The notes: a model not told the origin generated them from the letters alone. 64,000 bases of DNA from Acetomicrobium sp. S15 = DSM 107314 (GCF_016125955.1 NZ_JADEVE010000184.1:1-64000); one strand, 5' to 3'; positions 8,490 to 17,357 are shown, counted from the first letter of the stretch. Numbers and translations: made by a program.

Positions 8490-10010
8490 TTACTCCTCCT
8501 TTTCTGAAGTTGCAGAATCTTTTTCTTGTTTAGCATTTTCTCTCAAATAGCTATTCATTGCATAAATTGCAAGTAAGGTTTTGACTCTTACCCAAGGCAC
8601 ACCGGAGATACGTTCTCCTTTTTCAATGCGAAGCAGAGCTTCCGGGATGGTCATTTCTAAGCGAAATTGTGCATCATTTAATACACGATAAAATTCTTCT
8701 GGTTTTTTCGCGTTGCGTAAAGCATAAAGCAGGCCCATTTCACTATGTTCTTTTGCTGCCTTTCCTAGTGCATAACCGAACCCGGCAAGGGTTCGTTGAA
8801 ACTGCTCATCCATATCAAGCACCTCCCTGAGATAGACATTAAACATATCTAAAGTCCCCATTACCAAAGGTTTTGTGGGGTTTTCCTTAGCACGTACGTC
8901 AAAAATGAATGTTTCCAGAAACGGAAATGGATCTGTAAAATGAAGTATTGCCCAAGCAATCTTATCACGCCATAGTGTTTCTTCTTTTTTATTCTCTTGT
9001 CGAGACACGAACTGTCGGAATATCCATGCTATTTGTTGGGGTGGATTATTTATTTCTTTTCGTTCAAGCTCATTTACCCATTTTTCATAAATTCGATAAA
9101 CGAAATGAAGTTTTGTAAATTCTTTTAACTTCATAAAAAAATGCTGCCCCATTATACCTGTAACTGCATAAAGCGTAATAGGTTGGGGTGGGAGGAAAGA
9201 CATGGAATCTACTTTAAACAAGGAAACCAAGCATTTGTTCGTCTCTTCGGGAACATCCTGAGGATCTGAAATGTATGAAAAAAGCGAAAGCAACAGTCCA
9301 AGGGTTGTTTCATGGATATACAGTCCCCAGAAAGGCAAACGAGGAGTATTGCCGCTCTTATCCCCTTCTATTCTTAAAGGCACAAATACCTCACGATGAA
9401 GTCTTTCCATTGTTCTAAGATCAGAGTGAAAGATAAAAAAGTGAAGCACACTCCTTTGAGCCTTTCCTTGGCCCTTTCTTTGGACCTTCCAAAGCCATCC
9501 TATGTAACCCGCCAGTCCAGCCAATGCACAACGAGCACAAAACTTAAAACCTTGTTTTGAACCTGAATAGAAGTTCCCAAACTTAGATGGTTCTACTATG
9601 AAAGGGAATATCCACATCTTAGCGTCTGTAACAGGAGCCTTTGTTCCACAGATATCGCAAACCCCGGGTGTTTTACTTAAGCTTAAATTAAGGTCAAAAA
9701 CAGGCGGTTGAGTGGGATAAGTTTCTCCGTCGATTTCAACTTTTTCATCAGATTTTCCTGACACTCTAATAAATTGGTTCGTTGGATATTTCCAATTAAC
9801 CTTTTCGTACTCCACGATTTCTTTCTTTTTTTGATCGAAATATTTAGTTTTTCCACCAGTTTTTAGCACTAATTTTTCCGTTAGTTTTTCTAGAATATAA
9901 TCTGAATCATAATCACCCTCTCCAAATTCACAATACAGGGTAACTAACCCGTTATCTATCCAGAAATTACCAGTGGGACTAGATAAATTGATAGACACGC
10001 TGTGACTCAT
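8490..10010 (-). CDS. cst1: Cascade large subunit Cas8 (Cst1, CXXC-CXXC type)
   Basis: This is the large subunit that recognises the PAM in type I-B systems. The 506-residue protein matches the Cst1 (CXXC_CXXC) family. It has an N-terminal domain (INLSSPTGNFWIDNG), then two cysteine pairs, CDICGT near residue 120 and CARCALAG near residue 160, which probably form one zinc site, then a long helical C-terminal part. Start at ATG 10010, behind AGGTGG; a GTG nine bases upstream overlaps that site. The name is by family pattern only, as Cas8 sequences diverge strongly. Confidence 0.87.
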   Translation of the reverse strand: MSHSVSINLSSPTGNFWIDNGLVTLYCEFGEGDYDSDYILEKLTEKLVLKTGGKTKYFDQKKKEIVEYEKVNWKYPTNQFIRVSGKSDEKVEIDGETYPTQPPVFDLNLSLSKTPGVCDICGTKAPVTDAKMWIFPFIVEPSKFGNFYSGSKQGFKFCARCALAGLAGYIGWLWKVQRKGQGKAQRSVLHFFIFHSDLRTMERLHREVFVPLRIEGDKSGNTPRLPFWGLYIHETTLGLLLSLFSYISDPQDVPEETNKCLVSLFKVDSMSFLPPQPITLYAVTGIMGQHFFMKLKEFTKLHFVYRIYEKWVNELERKEINNPPQQIAWIFRQFVSRQENKKEETLWRDKIAWAILHFTDPFPFLETFIFDVRAKENPTKPLVMGTLDMFNVYLREVLDMDEQFQRTLAGFGYALGKAAKEHSEMGLLYALRNAKKPEEFYRVLNDAQFRLEMTIPEALLRIEKGERISGVPWVRVKTLLAIYAMNSYLRENAKQEKDSATSEKEE

Positions 10011-10081
10011 TATATCCACCTGCTTTAACTATGACATTTAGTTTCTAATGTTTTTGGTTTTCAAAAAACATCCCGCTTAAA

Positions 10082-10825
10082 TCAAACTGTCTTAATCATC
10101 CCAAACCCCTGACTGTTTTTAGCTCCCAAACCGGCATCATAGGCGAGGTAGAAGAAGTCTTCTGGCAGGTCTAATTCATAGACTCCTGTCCAACCTTTGA
10201 TCACGGTGTCGCGATATTTCACAATTCTTAAGTCTTGTTTGCCTACGCGAATCGGTTTAATCCGTGCCCCTTTTAAGTATTCTGGGTTTTTGGGGCCTAA
10301 ACCCAGTGCCTGACTTTTTCGCCACAGATTTGTGAGGACTTGGATTTCCCAATCTTGTTCTGTTGGGCTGTAGTAATAAGTCTTTTTGCGCCCATCACCC
10401 ATTGTCAGAGTGCTATAGACCGTAATGGGCGAAAGCGCTTTGAATTTTATTGGTCGAGCTAACTTTGGCCTTTCTTCTACTTCTATTCGTATAAGTTCAC
10501 ATAGGTTACCTTCTAATTGCATTTGCCCTTCCACGAGGAGATGTTTTACCATCGATTCTAAAAGGTTTTCATGGACTGAAGATATATATATTTTGGCAGG
10601 GCCCGTAAACTCAATGTTTTTGTCATTCATCATGTATCTTCCGGTTATGCGGCTAAAGGTGAAGAAACGGAACTGTCGTTTCTCAAAAGGCGTACCTTCG
10701 TTGTGGAGGTGGTCTGAAATAGCTCGATCGATGTGGTTGTAGATAAAACCTTGTATTATGCTATTATAGTGAATGGGGAGTATAAGCTTCCCCGCTGTAG
10801 GAGCAAATTCTAACGCTATCCTCAT
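10082..10825 (-). CDS. cas6: CRISPR RNA endonuclease Cas6
   Basis: Cas6 cleaves the precursor crRNA within each repeat. The 247-residue protein shows the duplicated ferredoxin-like fold expected of Cas6 and the diagnostic C-terminal glycine-rich loop GLGAKNSQGFGMIK. The N-terminus (MRIALEFAP...LPIHYNSIIQGFIY) is typical of the family, with a His at about residue 20 that could be catalytic. The start at 10825 follows GGGAGGTGA. It is the first gene of the cas operon, about 160 bases downstream of the predicted transcription start. Confidence 0.94.
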   Translation of the reverse strand: MRIALEFAPTAGKLILPIHYNSIIQGFIYNHIDRAISDHLHNEGTPFEKRQFRFFTFSRITGRYMMNDKNIEFTGPAKIYISSVHENLLESMVKHLLVEGQMQLEGNLCELIRIEVEERPKLARPIKFKALSPITVYSTLTMGDGRKKTYYYSPTEQDWEIQVLTNLWRKSQALGLGPKNPEYLKGARIKPIRVGKQDLRIVKYRDTVIKGWTGVYELDLPEDFFYLAYDAGLGAKNSQGFGMIKTV

Positions 10826-11172
10826 ATTTTCTTTATCACCTCCCAGATAAAGCACGCCATTTTTGCGAAAACGCGCTTAGTCGGAGCATCAAAGACTCCG
10901 AAGACTTTACTGCAACCTCGACACTTATGACCACCTATGCCTTTGTGTCGTTCGGCCACCTCAGGCAAAACATGAGCAGGCTGTAGAAAAATCATAACAT
11001 CGTAGTAGAATGAAAGCAATAGTTCGACGGTTTTTTGTCGGTTTTGATGAAACCGAGCGGCAGTTGATGGCGCTTAGCGGTGCATGTCGTCGCAGGTGTC
11101 CAAAACATGGCGGTAGATGAGGTTTGATGTAACATAAGGAGACATCGAGCCACAGCAATGGGAGTGGTTTTT
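10826..11172. other. Intergenic region between cas6 and the nuclease gene
   Basis: This 347-bp gap holds the cas promoter and cas 5' leader on the minus strand. The rest (about 11020-11160) has no convincing gene on either strand. No clear promoter for the rightward nuclease gene was recognised, though TTGATG near 11130 could be a weak -35. Confidence 0.5.
10991..11019 (-). promoter_or_regulatory. cas operon promoter
   Basis: On the minus strand TTGCTT (11019-11014) and TATGAT (10996-10991) are 17 bp apart, upstream of cas6. The predicted start near 10984 gives a 5' leader of about 160 nt. That leader contains a small hairpin, TCGGAG (9-nt loop) CTCCGA, and a short frame that runs into the cas6 start codon. 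Confidence 0.75.
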
Positions 11173-11970
11173 ATGAAGAAGTATTTAACCTTGGCGGTGC
11201 TGCTTTTTGCCCTCATATCGGCACAATGTGGGCATGCTGAGCTTCTTTATGGCACCGTAAAAGAAGTAGTAGATGGCGACACGGTAAAGGTAGAGCTTGC
11301 TTCAGGTGCTGTGGAGACGGTGCGGTATCTTTTGATCGATACTCCCGAACTTCACCACCCCAAGCGCGGGGAGGAGGAGTTAGGGAAAGAGGCATACTTG
11401 GCCAACAGGGCGCTTGTGCAGGGCAGGCGGGTGGCCCTTGAGCTCGACCAAGTGACAAAAGACAGATACGGGCGCTTGCTGGCTTATGTGTGGCTCGAGA
11501 CGCCGTCGGGAAGGGAGTTGGTCAACGCCGTTTTGGTGGAGAGGGGATTGGCCCTTCCTTACGTATTCCCCCCAAACGAGCGATATCTGCCTCTCATACG
11601 CGAGGCTGCTTCGAGGGCGCAACGTCGGGAAAAGGGCCTGTGGGGCAGGGCAAAATGGAGGTTTTTTACGCCCGAACAGATGTGGGCCGAATTGCCGTAC
11701 CTTGCCGGATTTTTCGTCACCTTGAGGGTAAAGCCGGAGGAGATAGTGCACAGCGGCAGTCGATACTTATTGGTCCAGGGTAAAGGCAGGAGCGTCGTTG
11801 TGGTCTATAAAGACAATCTGCACCTCTTTCCTTCCCTGGACGAGCTGAAAGGGCGCCCTTTTAGGATAGTAGGCAAGGTTACGGCGGGATACAGAGGGGC
11901 CGAGGTCGTGTTGAACGACCCGCTTCAGATAATGGCCGTCCAGAGACCCGCCGAATTGGCGCAGATGTAA
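11173..11970 (+). CDS. Secreted thermonuclease-family nuclease with C-terminal OB-like domain
   Basis: This is a predicted exported Ca-dependent nuclease of the staphylococcal nuclease (SNase/TNase) family. A signal peptide (MKKYLTLAVLLFALISAQCGHAE) precedes the SNase domain at about residues 25-155. Motifs include VVDGDTV (metal Asp), VRYLLIDTPE (catalytic Arg and Glu) and KDRYGRLLAYVWL (second Arg). The remaining 105 residues resemble a small beta-barrel (OB-like) domain ending in GAEVVLNDPLQI. ATG 11173 follows GGGAG; a GTG-type start 15 bases earlier would lengthen the signal peptide. It is divergent from the cas operon, so a link to CRISPR is not implied. Confidence 0.85.
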   Translation: MKKYLTLAVLLFALISAQCGHAELLYGTVKEVVDGDTVKVELASGAVETVRYLLIDTPELHHPKRGEEELGKEAYLANRALVQGRRVALELDQVTKDRYGRLLAYVWLETPSGRELVNAVLVERGLALPYVFPPNERYLPLIREAASRAQRREKGLWGRAKWRFFTPEQMWAELPYLAGFFVTLRVKPEEIVHSGSRYLLVQGKGRSVVVVYKDNLHLFPSLDELKGRPFRIVGKVTAGYRGAEVVLNDPLQIMAVQRPAELAQM

Positions 11971-11992
11971 CAAAAGTGTAAATTTTTGCGAT

Positions 11993-12021
11993 TTATCCAC
12001 AATTGGCTCCACTTATCCACA
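11993..12021. promoter_or_regulatory. Two perfect DnaA-box sequences
   Basis: TTATCCACA occurs at 11993-12001 and again at 12013-12021 in the same orientation, 20 bp start to start. Both match the strict DnaA box exactly. They lie between the nuclease stop and the promoter of the TamB-like gene. This is too few boxes, with no AT-rich unwinding element, for an origin; DnaA-dependent regulation or titration is possible. Confidence 0.6.
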
Positions 12022-12070
12022 TCCCAGGCTAAATCCATAAAGCTACCGACCTCTTCGCCAGGCGGCAGGG

Positions 12071-12076
12071 TATAAT
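12071..12076 (+). promoter_or_regulatory. Probable -10 box of the first TamB-like gene
   Basis: TATAAT lies 29 bases upstream of the chosen start codon, but no good -35 hexamer is seen 16-18 bp before it. The DnaA boxes are 50-78 bp upstream. Confidence 0.5.
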
Positions 12077-12104
12077 AAAAAGGTAAATTTAGGAGGTGAA
12101 CGGC

Positions 12105-15100
12105 GTGGATAAGAAGAAGTTATCCAAGTGGATTTTGATATGCGCCGGCATCGTCGTAGCCGTTTTGGCGATAGGGTTCATCGTGCTTTTAAACAGCGAC
12201 ATAGGAAGCGAGCAGGTTGCCAAAGAGTTGGAGTCAGCCGGCCAGGCGATCAACGGCGATATATCGGTTTCGTCGGTCCGCGGAAATCCTATAGTAGGCT
12301 ATTCGATAGAGGGACTTTCTCTCACCTCCCCTGTGGGGCTTGACCTCTCGGCCGAGAAGATCAACTTAAACCTGGACCTCTCGGGCCTGCTGAAAGGAAA
12401 GGTTGCGCTGAGTTCCGTCAACCTAAAAAGGGTAGCAGTCGACATAAAGGACCCTGCGAGATTGAAGGAACTTTTCCCGGCAGGGCCGGGAGGGGAGCTC
12501 GTTCTGCCCGAGCTCGAGATCAATGTCAGCGATATCGCGGTAACGATACCTCAGGTCAGTTTTGCCATATCGCAGGGGAAAGCCAATCTCTCCCCTTCCG
12601 CCGTTGACTTTAGCTTCAAAGGGAAGGTTTCGGATATAGAGGTCGAGGAGGAGGGAAGGGTCAGGATAGACAAAGGCACCATCGTTTTAGAAAAAGACAC
12701 AGTGAGGATGGGCGGAGCCGTGCTTGAGGCCTCGGGAAAGCTCTATCCGGAGCTCGATCTTTCTGGAAAGCTCGAAGGGCTCGATCTCGTCAGATTGACG
12801 GCACTTTGGCCGGCCTCCCAAAAACTGGGCGTAGAGGGAAAGCTATCCGGCGCCTTTACCGCTCGAGGCCCGTTGAGTGCTCCTTCGATCGAGGGAGAAT
12901 TGGCCGTAAGCGGCGGCAAGATATACGGGACCGCCATCGATAAGGCCACTGGCAAGTGGCGCTTTGCCGAGGGCAAGCTGTACGTAGAGCCCATCGAGGG
13001 GAAAGTCCTTGGCGCATCGGTAGGCGGGTCGCTTGCCTTGACGCTCGAGAATTTGCAGACTAAGTTGACACTAAATGCAGAAGGGTTTGATCTCGCTCAA
13101 GCGCGGCAGATATTTCCTAAACTCCCGCCCGTGGAGGGAAAGGTAGAGAAGGCCACGCTCTCGCTGGCCGGGTCTCTCTTAACGCCCACTGGAGAGGTGA
13201 AGGTTTCAATCCCTTCCCTGAAGGTCGCGGGCATTCCGGTCGAGTCCATTGAAGCGACGGCTGGGCTTTCTTCTAAAAAAGAGATTTCCTTAAGCAGTAA
13301 GGGGCTCTTTATGGGTTCTCAGGCCACGGCCACGGGCAAGGTGTTTTTGGAGGAAGAACCGCGCATAAACGTCTCCCTTGCGGCACCGGGCTTGTCGCTA
13401 AAAAAGGTGACCAGCTACTTCCCTCAAACTCAAAAACTTAATATCGACGGCAACGCGGAGGTCAAGCTCACGGCGGAGGGAAAAGCATTCGCCCCGAACC
13501 TGAGCGGTACGCTGCGTTCCGATAGCGTAACCGTGCAGGGGGTGGCGCTTCGCTCCATAGATGCCTCGTTTGCGTTAGAGGGCGATTCTTTCGTCGTCAA
13601 TTCGGCATCAGCTAAGTTGTACGACGGAACGCTTTCTGCCTCCGGACGCATCGAAAGCCTGCTCAAGGAACCGGTGCTTGCTCTACAGGGCGATGGCAAG
13701 GGTTTGCCTGTGGAGGCCGCAAGGTCTTTTGTGCCTGCCATTCCAGAAGGCGTTGCGGGTAAGGTCGATGTGGAGTGGAAAGCGTCGGGCAAGCTCGCTT
13801 CTCCGAGCATCGAGGCGACCGCGCGGTCTTCGGCACTCAACTTATATAAGGGCATGAGCCTCAAGGCTTTGGAGGCGCAATTCGCCTACGCTCCTCAAAA
13901 ATTGGAGATCTCAAAAGCCAAGGCCTCTCTGTTGGACGGCAGCCTTGAGGCTGCGGGTGCGGTCTCTTTGGCCGATGGGGGTGCCCTCGACGTTAAAGGC
14001 TCGTTCAAAGAGGTCTCCTTGGGGGCTCTGCCCTTCGAGGCGCAGCTTCCGTTAGAGGGGCGCCTTTCGGGGACGTTCCAGTTGAGCGGCGCGCTGACTG
14101 CACCCGCGCTTCAGGCAGAGGCGCAGGTGCCCCATCTGACGGCGGGGCCGGTCTCGCTGGAGAACATCCAGGTTGCGCTCAAGGGAAGCCCAACCCATTT
14201 TGCCACGGAGAAGTTGACCGCATCGCTCGGCGGCGCTCCTATCGTCGGGAAGGTGGAGGCCAAAAGCGAAGAGGGCAAGTGGAAGGCCAATTTTGAGGCC
14301 TCTGGCGAGGGCATAAATGCAGCTAAGTTTTTGTCCGAAGGATATGCTGGTTTAGTTGAAGGGACCTTGAACTTCAACTTCAACGGAGAATATGGCGGAA
14401 GCCTCAAGGGGACCGGGCGGATCACGTCGCCCGAACTGACCGTCCGCGGAGCAAGGCTCAACGACGTCGAGCTCCCTGTAGCCTTGGACGGCGAGAAGCT
14501 TTCGCTGGGCGAGGGGAACGCCCTCCTATACGGTGGTAAATTGACTGCGGGCGTAGCGCTATGGTTGGAGGGGTTGGAATGGCAGGCCAAGGTGCACGCC
14601 GAGGGCGTAGATATGGAGCCGCTCCTGAAAGAGGTCGTAGCCCTTGAGGGGAGAGTAACCGGCAAGGCCTCGCTCGATTTGGAGGCAAAGGGCAAGGGTG
14701 CGAACACGAAAAACCTATCCGGGCAAGGGAAATTCCAGGCCAAAGACGGCGAAATAGCTGACTTTAAGGCCGTCAAGGCTGCAGCCGCCATCGCCGGGCG
14801 TAAAAGCATACCTTACAGCACTGCAGCGGTTAACTTCGTCATGGACGGGGTTTCCGTGTATATAATGCCGGGAAGCCACATGACGGCTCCAGCGGGCGAC
14901 CCGCTTTACCGCTATGTGAACATAGACGGAAGCGTGTTCTACACCAAGAGGCTGGAGCTTCACGGCATGGCCGAGGTGAATTTACAAGTTTTAAATGCTT
15001 TTGTCGGTGCTGTGAAGGGGGTTGCTACGGGCGGAGCATCGATTCAAGAGGCGCTTCAAGGGCTTTTGGGCGGCATAATGCCCGGCTCTTCGACGGGGGA

Positions 15101-15329
15101 TTTTCGGGAGGTCTCTTTCGACATCGCCGGCACGTTCGACTCTCCAAAACTCATGAGCCTGCAAGTCCAAAGAAAGCCTACAGAGCAGCAACCCACGGGG
15201 ACCACAGATGACAAGCAACAACTCAAGCTCGATATACCCGTGGGGAGCGGAACAGAATCGGGCAACAGCACGGGAGATCAACTGAAGAAGCAGATCCTTC
15301 AGCAGATATTCAAGAGCATTCAGGACTGA
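12105..15329 (+). CDS. TamB/AsmA-like envelope protein (paralog 1)
   Basis: This 1074-residue protein is anchored by one N-terminal membrane helix (about residues 8-30, ILICAGIVVAVLAIGFIVLL). It is otherwise a long series of beta-strand repeats in which phrases such as GKLSGAFTARGPLSAPSIEGEL recur with TARGP/SAPS-type motifs. That is the pattern of AsmA/TamB/YdbH-type proteins, which build hydrophobic grooves carrying phospholipid between inner and outer membranes. The C-terminal part (YRYVNIDGS, DFREVSFDIAGTFDSPK) is shared with the paralog at 17392. GTG 12105 is chosen because AGGAGGTG sits at ideal distance; a GTG at 12096 overlaps that site. No DUF490 boundary could be tested. Confidence 0.8.
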   Translation: MDKKKLSKWILICAGIVVAVLAIGFIVLLNSDIGSEQVAKELESAGQAINGDISVSSVRGNPIVGYSIEGLSLTSPVGLDLSAEKINLNLDLSGLLKGKVALSSVNLKRVAVDIKDPARLKELFPAGPGGELVLPELEINVSDIAVTIPQVSFAISQGKANLSPSAVDFSFKGKVSDIEVEEEGRVRIDKGTIVLEKDTVRMGGAVLEASGKLYPELDLSGKLEGLDLVRLTALWPASQKLGVEGKLSGAFTARGPLSAPSIEGELAVSGGKIYGTAIDKATGKWRFAEGKLYVEPIEGKVLGASVGGSLALTLENLQTKLTLNAEGFDLAQARQIFPKLPPVEGKVEKATLSLAGSLLTPTGEVKVSIPSLKVAGIPVESIEATAGLSSKKEISLSSKGLFMGSQATATGKVFLEEEPRINVSLAAPGLSLKKVTSYFPQTQKLNIDGNAEVKLTAEGKAFAPNLSGTLRSDSVTVQGVALRSIDASFALEGDSFVVNSASAKLYDGTLSASGRIESLLKEPVLALQGDGKGLPVEAARSFVPAIPEGVAGKVDVEWKASGKLASPSIEATARSSALNLYKGMSLKALEAQFAYAPQKLEISKAKASLLDGSLEAAGAVSLADGGALDVKGSFKEVSLGALPFEAQLPLEGRLSGTFQLSGALTAPALQAEAQVPHLTAGPVSLENIQVALKGSPTHFATEKLTASLGGAPIVGKVEAKSEEGKWKANFEASGEGINAAKFLSEGYAGLVEGTLNFNFNGEYGGSLKGTGRITSPELTVRGARLNDVELPVALDGEKLSLGEGNALLYGGKLTAGVALWLEGLEWQAKVHAEGVDMEPLLKEVVALEGRVTGKASLDLEAKGKGANTKNLSGQGKFQAKDGEIADFKAVKAAAAIAGRKSIPYSTAAVNFVMDGVSVYIMPGSHMTAPAGDPLYRYVNIDGSVFYTKRLELHGMAEVNLQVLNAFVGAVKGVATGGASIQEALQGLLGGIMPGSSTGDFREVSFDIAGTFDSPKLMSLQVQRKPTEQQPTGTTDDKQQLKLDIPVGSGTESGNSTGDQLKKQILQQIFKSIQD

Positions 15330-16444
15330 GCGCTATCGGTGTTTTTGGGAGGGTATTTCAGGGCCTTTATGTCCTCGAACTCGACTTTCTCTTTCACCAG
15401 GTCCCCCAAGCGGGAAACCTTCACTCGTACGAAAGGTCCGCCCTCCCAAAGCCTCTTTTGCTCGATATTGCGCTCCATCCTCATTCTTGAAACGGGCCAG
15501 TAGCGGACGCCTATCGTCGTCGTATCCTCCAGGATACACCTGAGCGCCGCATCGAGCTCTGCGTACGTAGCCAATGCCCTGAGAACGAATAGAGGACGGC
15601 CTTTTTTGCCCAAACCCTGGAGGAGGTGGGCCTCGAGCGTCGACTCTTGGAGGCGTTCGAGGGCAAGGGCGATCTCTTCGCCTGTGATGTCGTCGAGCGT
15701 GGCCTCGAGCATATAAACCTCTTCGAGGCTTTCATCTCTTGTTTTTATGGCCCTTATGGGCGTAGTGTAGCGTGGGTCGAAAGAGGCGCCATAGGAAGTT
15801 CGCTGCGGAACTATCGAAGGTAGGGCACGGACGAAGCGCGCCCCTGTAGCTAACATCACGCATCCGAGCGGGGAAGTTCCCACACCGTGACGGTTGCTGC
15901 CGAGAAGGGGGATGTTTCTCTCGGCGGCGATGGCGAAGATGACCGAATTCGCCAAAAACGTATCACCGTCTGGAGCTCCGGAAACGCACAAGGGCGTCGA
16001 AAGCGCCTCTTCTTTCATCTCTGAGAGCAAGACGAAAAAAGTCAGGGCCGAGGCGATCCTCGAAACCTCTCCTTCTATCCCTAAAGGAGTTTCGTCCACA
16101 GGCGTGCCGCTCAGCGATGCGCGGCAACGCGCGACCAATTCGACAGCGGAGAGTGCCCTTTCTAAGGCTTCCCTCGGAGCAGAGGCAGCATCGGCAACTT
16201 TTTCGAGCCAAGACTTCGCTTCGTCCAGCGATCTATGTCTATGGTGCGATGCACGGGAAACGCAAGGGCAAACCTTGAGGGATGTCATGCCGTCCCGCGC
16301 AACGCTTTCAATGGAGAAAGAAAGGCCCTCCGTCCAGTTGCCGTCGGTCAGGCGCTTTGAAGCCGCTTCGCCCGATATCGATACGAGGCTCGAAAGGAGT
16401 CTGCCTTCGTCAACGCCTGAAGTGTGTGCCTCAAATATTATCAT
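15320..16444 (-). CDS. larC: LarC-like nickel insertion protein (DUF111)
   Basis: LarC inserts nickel into the pyridinium dithiocarboxylate precursor to finish the nickel-pincer nucleotide cofactor of lactate racemase-type enzymes. The C-terminal two thirds of this 374-residue protein matches well: the HRHRSLDEA segment, PLGCVMLATGARF, YMLEATLDDITGEEIALALERL, KKGRPLFVLRAL and the EDTTTIGVRY motif with a following arginine-rich stretch. The N-terminus (MIIFEAHTSGVDEGRLLSSLV) lacks the family's usual aGxsGDM signature. Start at ATG 16444, six bases after larE. It overlaps the end of the convergent TamB-like gene by 10 bases. Confidence 0.8.
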   Translation of the reverse strand: MIIFEAHTSGVDEGRLLSSLVSISGEAASKRLTDGNWTEGLSFSIESVARDGMTSLKVCPCVSRASHHRHRSLDEAKSWLEKVADAASAPREALERALSAVELVARCRASLSGTPVDETPLGIEGEVSRIASALTFFVLLSEMKEEALSTPLCVSGAPDGDTFLANSVIFAIAAERNIPLLGSNRHGVGTSPLGCVMLATGARFVRALPSIVPQRTSYGASFDPRYTTPIRAIKTRDESLEEVYMLEATLDDITGEEIALALERLQESTLEAHLLQGLGKKGRPLFVLRALATYAELDAALRCILEDTTTIGVRYWPVSRMRMERNIEQKRLWEGGPFVRVKVSRLGDLVKEKVEFEDIKALKYPPKNTDSAQS

Positions 16445-16449
16445 CGCAG

Positions 16450-17304
16450 TTAACCTTTGAAATTTTGGCTGTCGGGCAACTGGCGGCTCTCTTTTTGTAT
16501 GGAGCGGTTGAGCTTGCCGCCGACATGCCCTTCGAGGTCCATCGCCACGAAAGAAAAGCCAAAACCCCTCAAGAGACTTGCGATATCGCGCCGCAGTGAC
16601 CATGCCCTGTCCATCTCTGTTGGACTTACCTCCGCCACGGCGAGCCCGTGGGGGAAACACCTCACTCTAAACTCTGAAAAGCCCATTTCGTGCAGGCTTT
16701 TCTCTGCGGCTTCCACCATCTTTAGCAGCTCGGCCGAGAGTGGAAAGCCGTATGGGAAGCGAGATGCGAGGCACGGCGAGCTGGGGCGGTTCCAGCATTC
16801 CAACCCCATGGCTTTGGCTGCGCTCCTTATTTCGGCTTTGGAAAAGCCCACCTCGGCCAGCGGATGCCGCACGCCGGCTTCGTCCGCAGCCCTTAGGCCC
16901 GGCCTGTAGTCGTTTAAGTCGTCGGCGTTTGCGCCGTCGCAAAAAGCTCCATCCCACCCAGTTTCTTCAGCCCATGCCAGGGCCAACTCTTGGCGGTGCT
17001 TCCTGCAGTAGTAACAGCGATCCGGCCCGTTTGCCCTGACTTCGTCAACGTCAAATTCGTTTGAGTCGATGATGTAATGCTCCATTTTTGCAAGCTGAGC
17101 CCACTTTGCGGCTTCTTCGGCCTCTTCTGCCGGGGCGAGGGATGAGCGAAAAGTGATAGCGACGGCGTTACCGCCCAAGGTTCGCCGCGATACCTCGGCC
17201 AAGAATGTGCTGTCTACTCCGCCGGAGAGTAGTATTGCCACTTTGCCCATCGATGCGATATGATTTTTTAGTCTCTCTACTTTATCCGCCAAATTCCTCT
17301 CCAA
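16450..17304 (-). CDS. larE: LarE-like ATP-dependent sacrificial sulfur transferase
   Basis: LarE activates and thiolates the carboxylates of the nicotinic-acid-derived precursor of the nickel-pincer cofactor. The protein has the PP-loop SGGVDST near residue 30, the CYYCRKH segment near 100 and the conserved SSPCLASRFPYG segment near 180, whose cysteine is the sacrificial sulfur donor in single-cysteine LarE enzymes. The start is uncertain: TTG 17304 has good spacing to AAAGGGG, and GTG 17313 is too close to it. It forms a two-gene operon with larC. No larB, and no LarA-type racemase, is present in the window. Confidence 0.85.
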   Translation of the reverse strand: MERNLADKVERLKNHIASMGKVAILLSGGVDSTFLAEVSRRTLGGNAVAITFRSSLAPAEEAEEAAKWAQLAKMEHYIIDSNEFDVDEVRANGPDRCYYCRKHRQELALAWAEETGWDGAFCDGANADDLNDYRPGLRAADEAGVRHPLAEVGFSKAEIRSAAKAMGLECWNRPSSPCLASRFPYGFPLSAELLKMVEAAEKSLHEMGFSEFRVRCFPHGLAVAEVSPTEMDRAWSLRRDIASLLRGFGFSFVAMDLEGHVGGKLNRSIQKESRQLPDSQNFKG

Positions 17305-17351
17305 ATTGTGCACCCCTTTTGTAATTATAGGCGAAAGCGCAATCTTGCCTC

Positions 17352-17357
17352 TATAAT
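17352..17357 (+). promoter_or_regulatory. Probable -10 box of the second TamB-like gene
   Basis: TATAAT lies in the divergent gap between larE and the TamB-like gene, 35 bases upstream of the chosen ATG. No strong -35 was recognised. Confidence 0.45.

Noticed and set aside
10960-11216. Two minus-strand frames covering the gap between cas6 and the nuclease
   Set aside because: They overlap the cas promoter and the nuclease 5' end, lack ribosome-binding sites and match no family I know.
11993-12021. Chromosomal replication origin
   Set aside because: Only two DnaA boxes, no adjacent AT-rich unwinding element and no dnaA, dnaN or gyrB neighbours.
14111-14809. A 232-codon open frame on the minus strand inside the first TamB-like gene
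   Set aside because: It lies wholly antisense to a well-supported gene, is Ser/Pro/Leu-rich as expected of a shadow frame in GC-rich DNA, has no ribosome-binding site and no recognisable domain.
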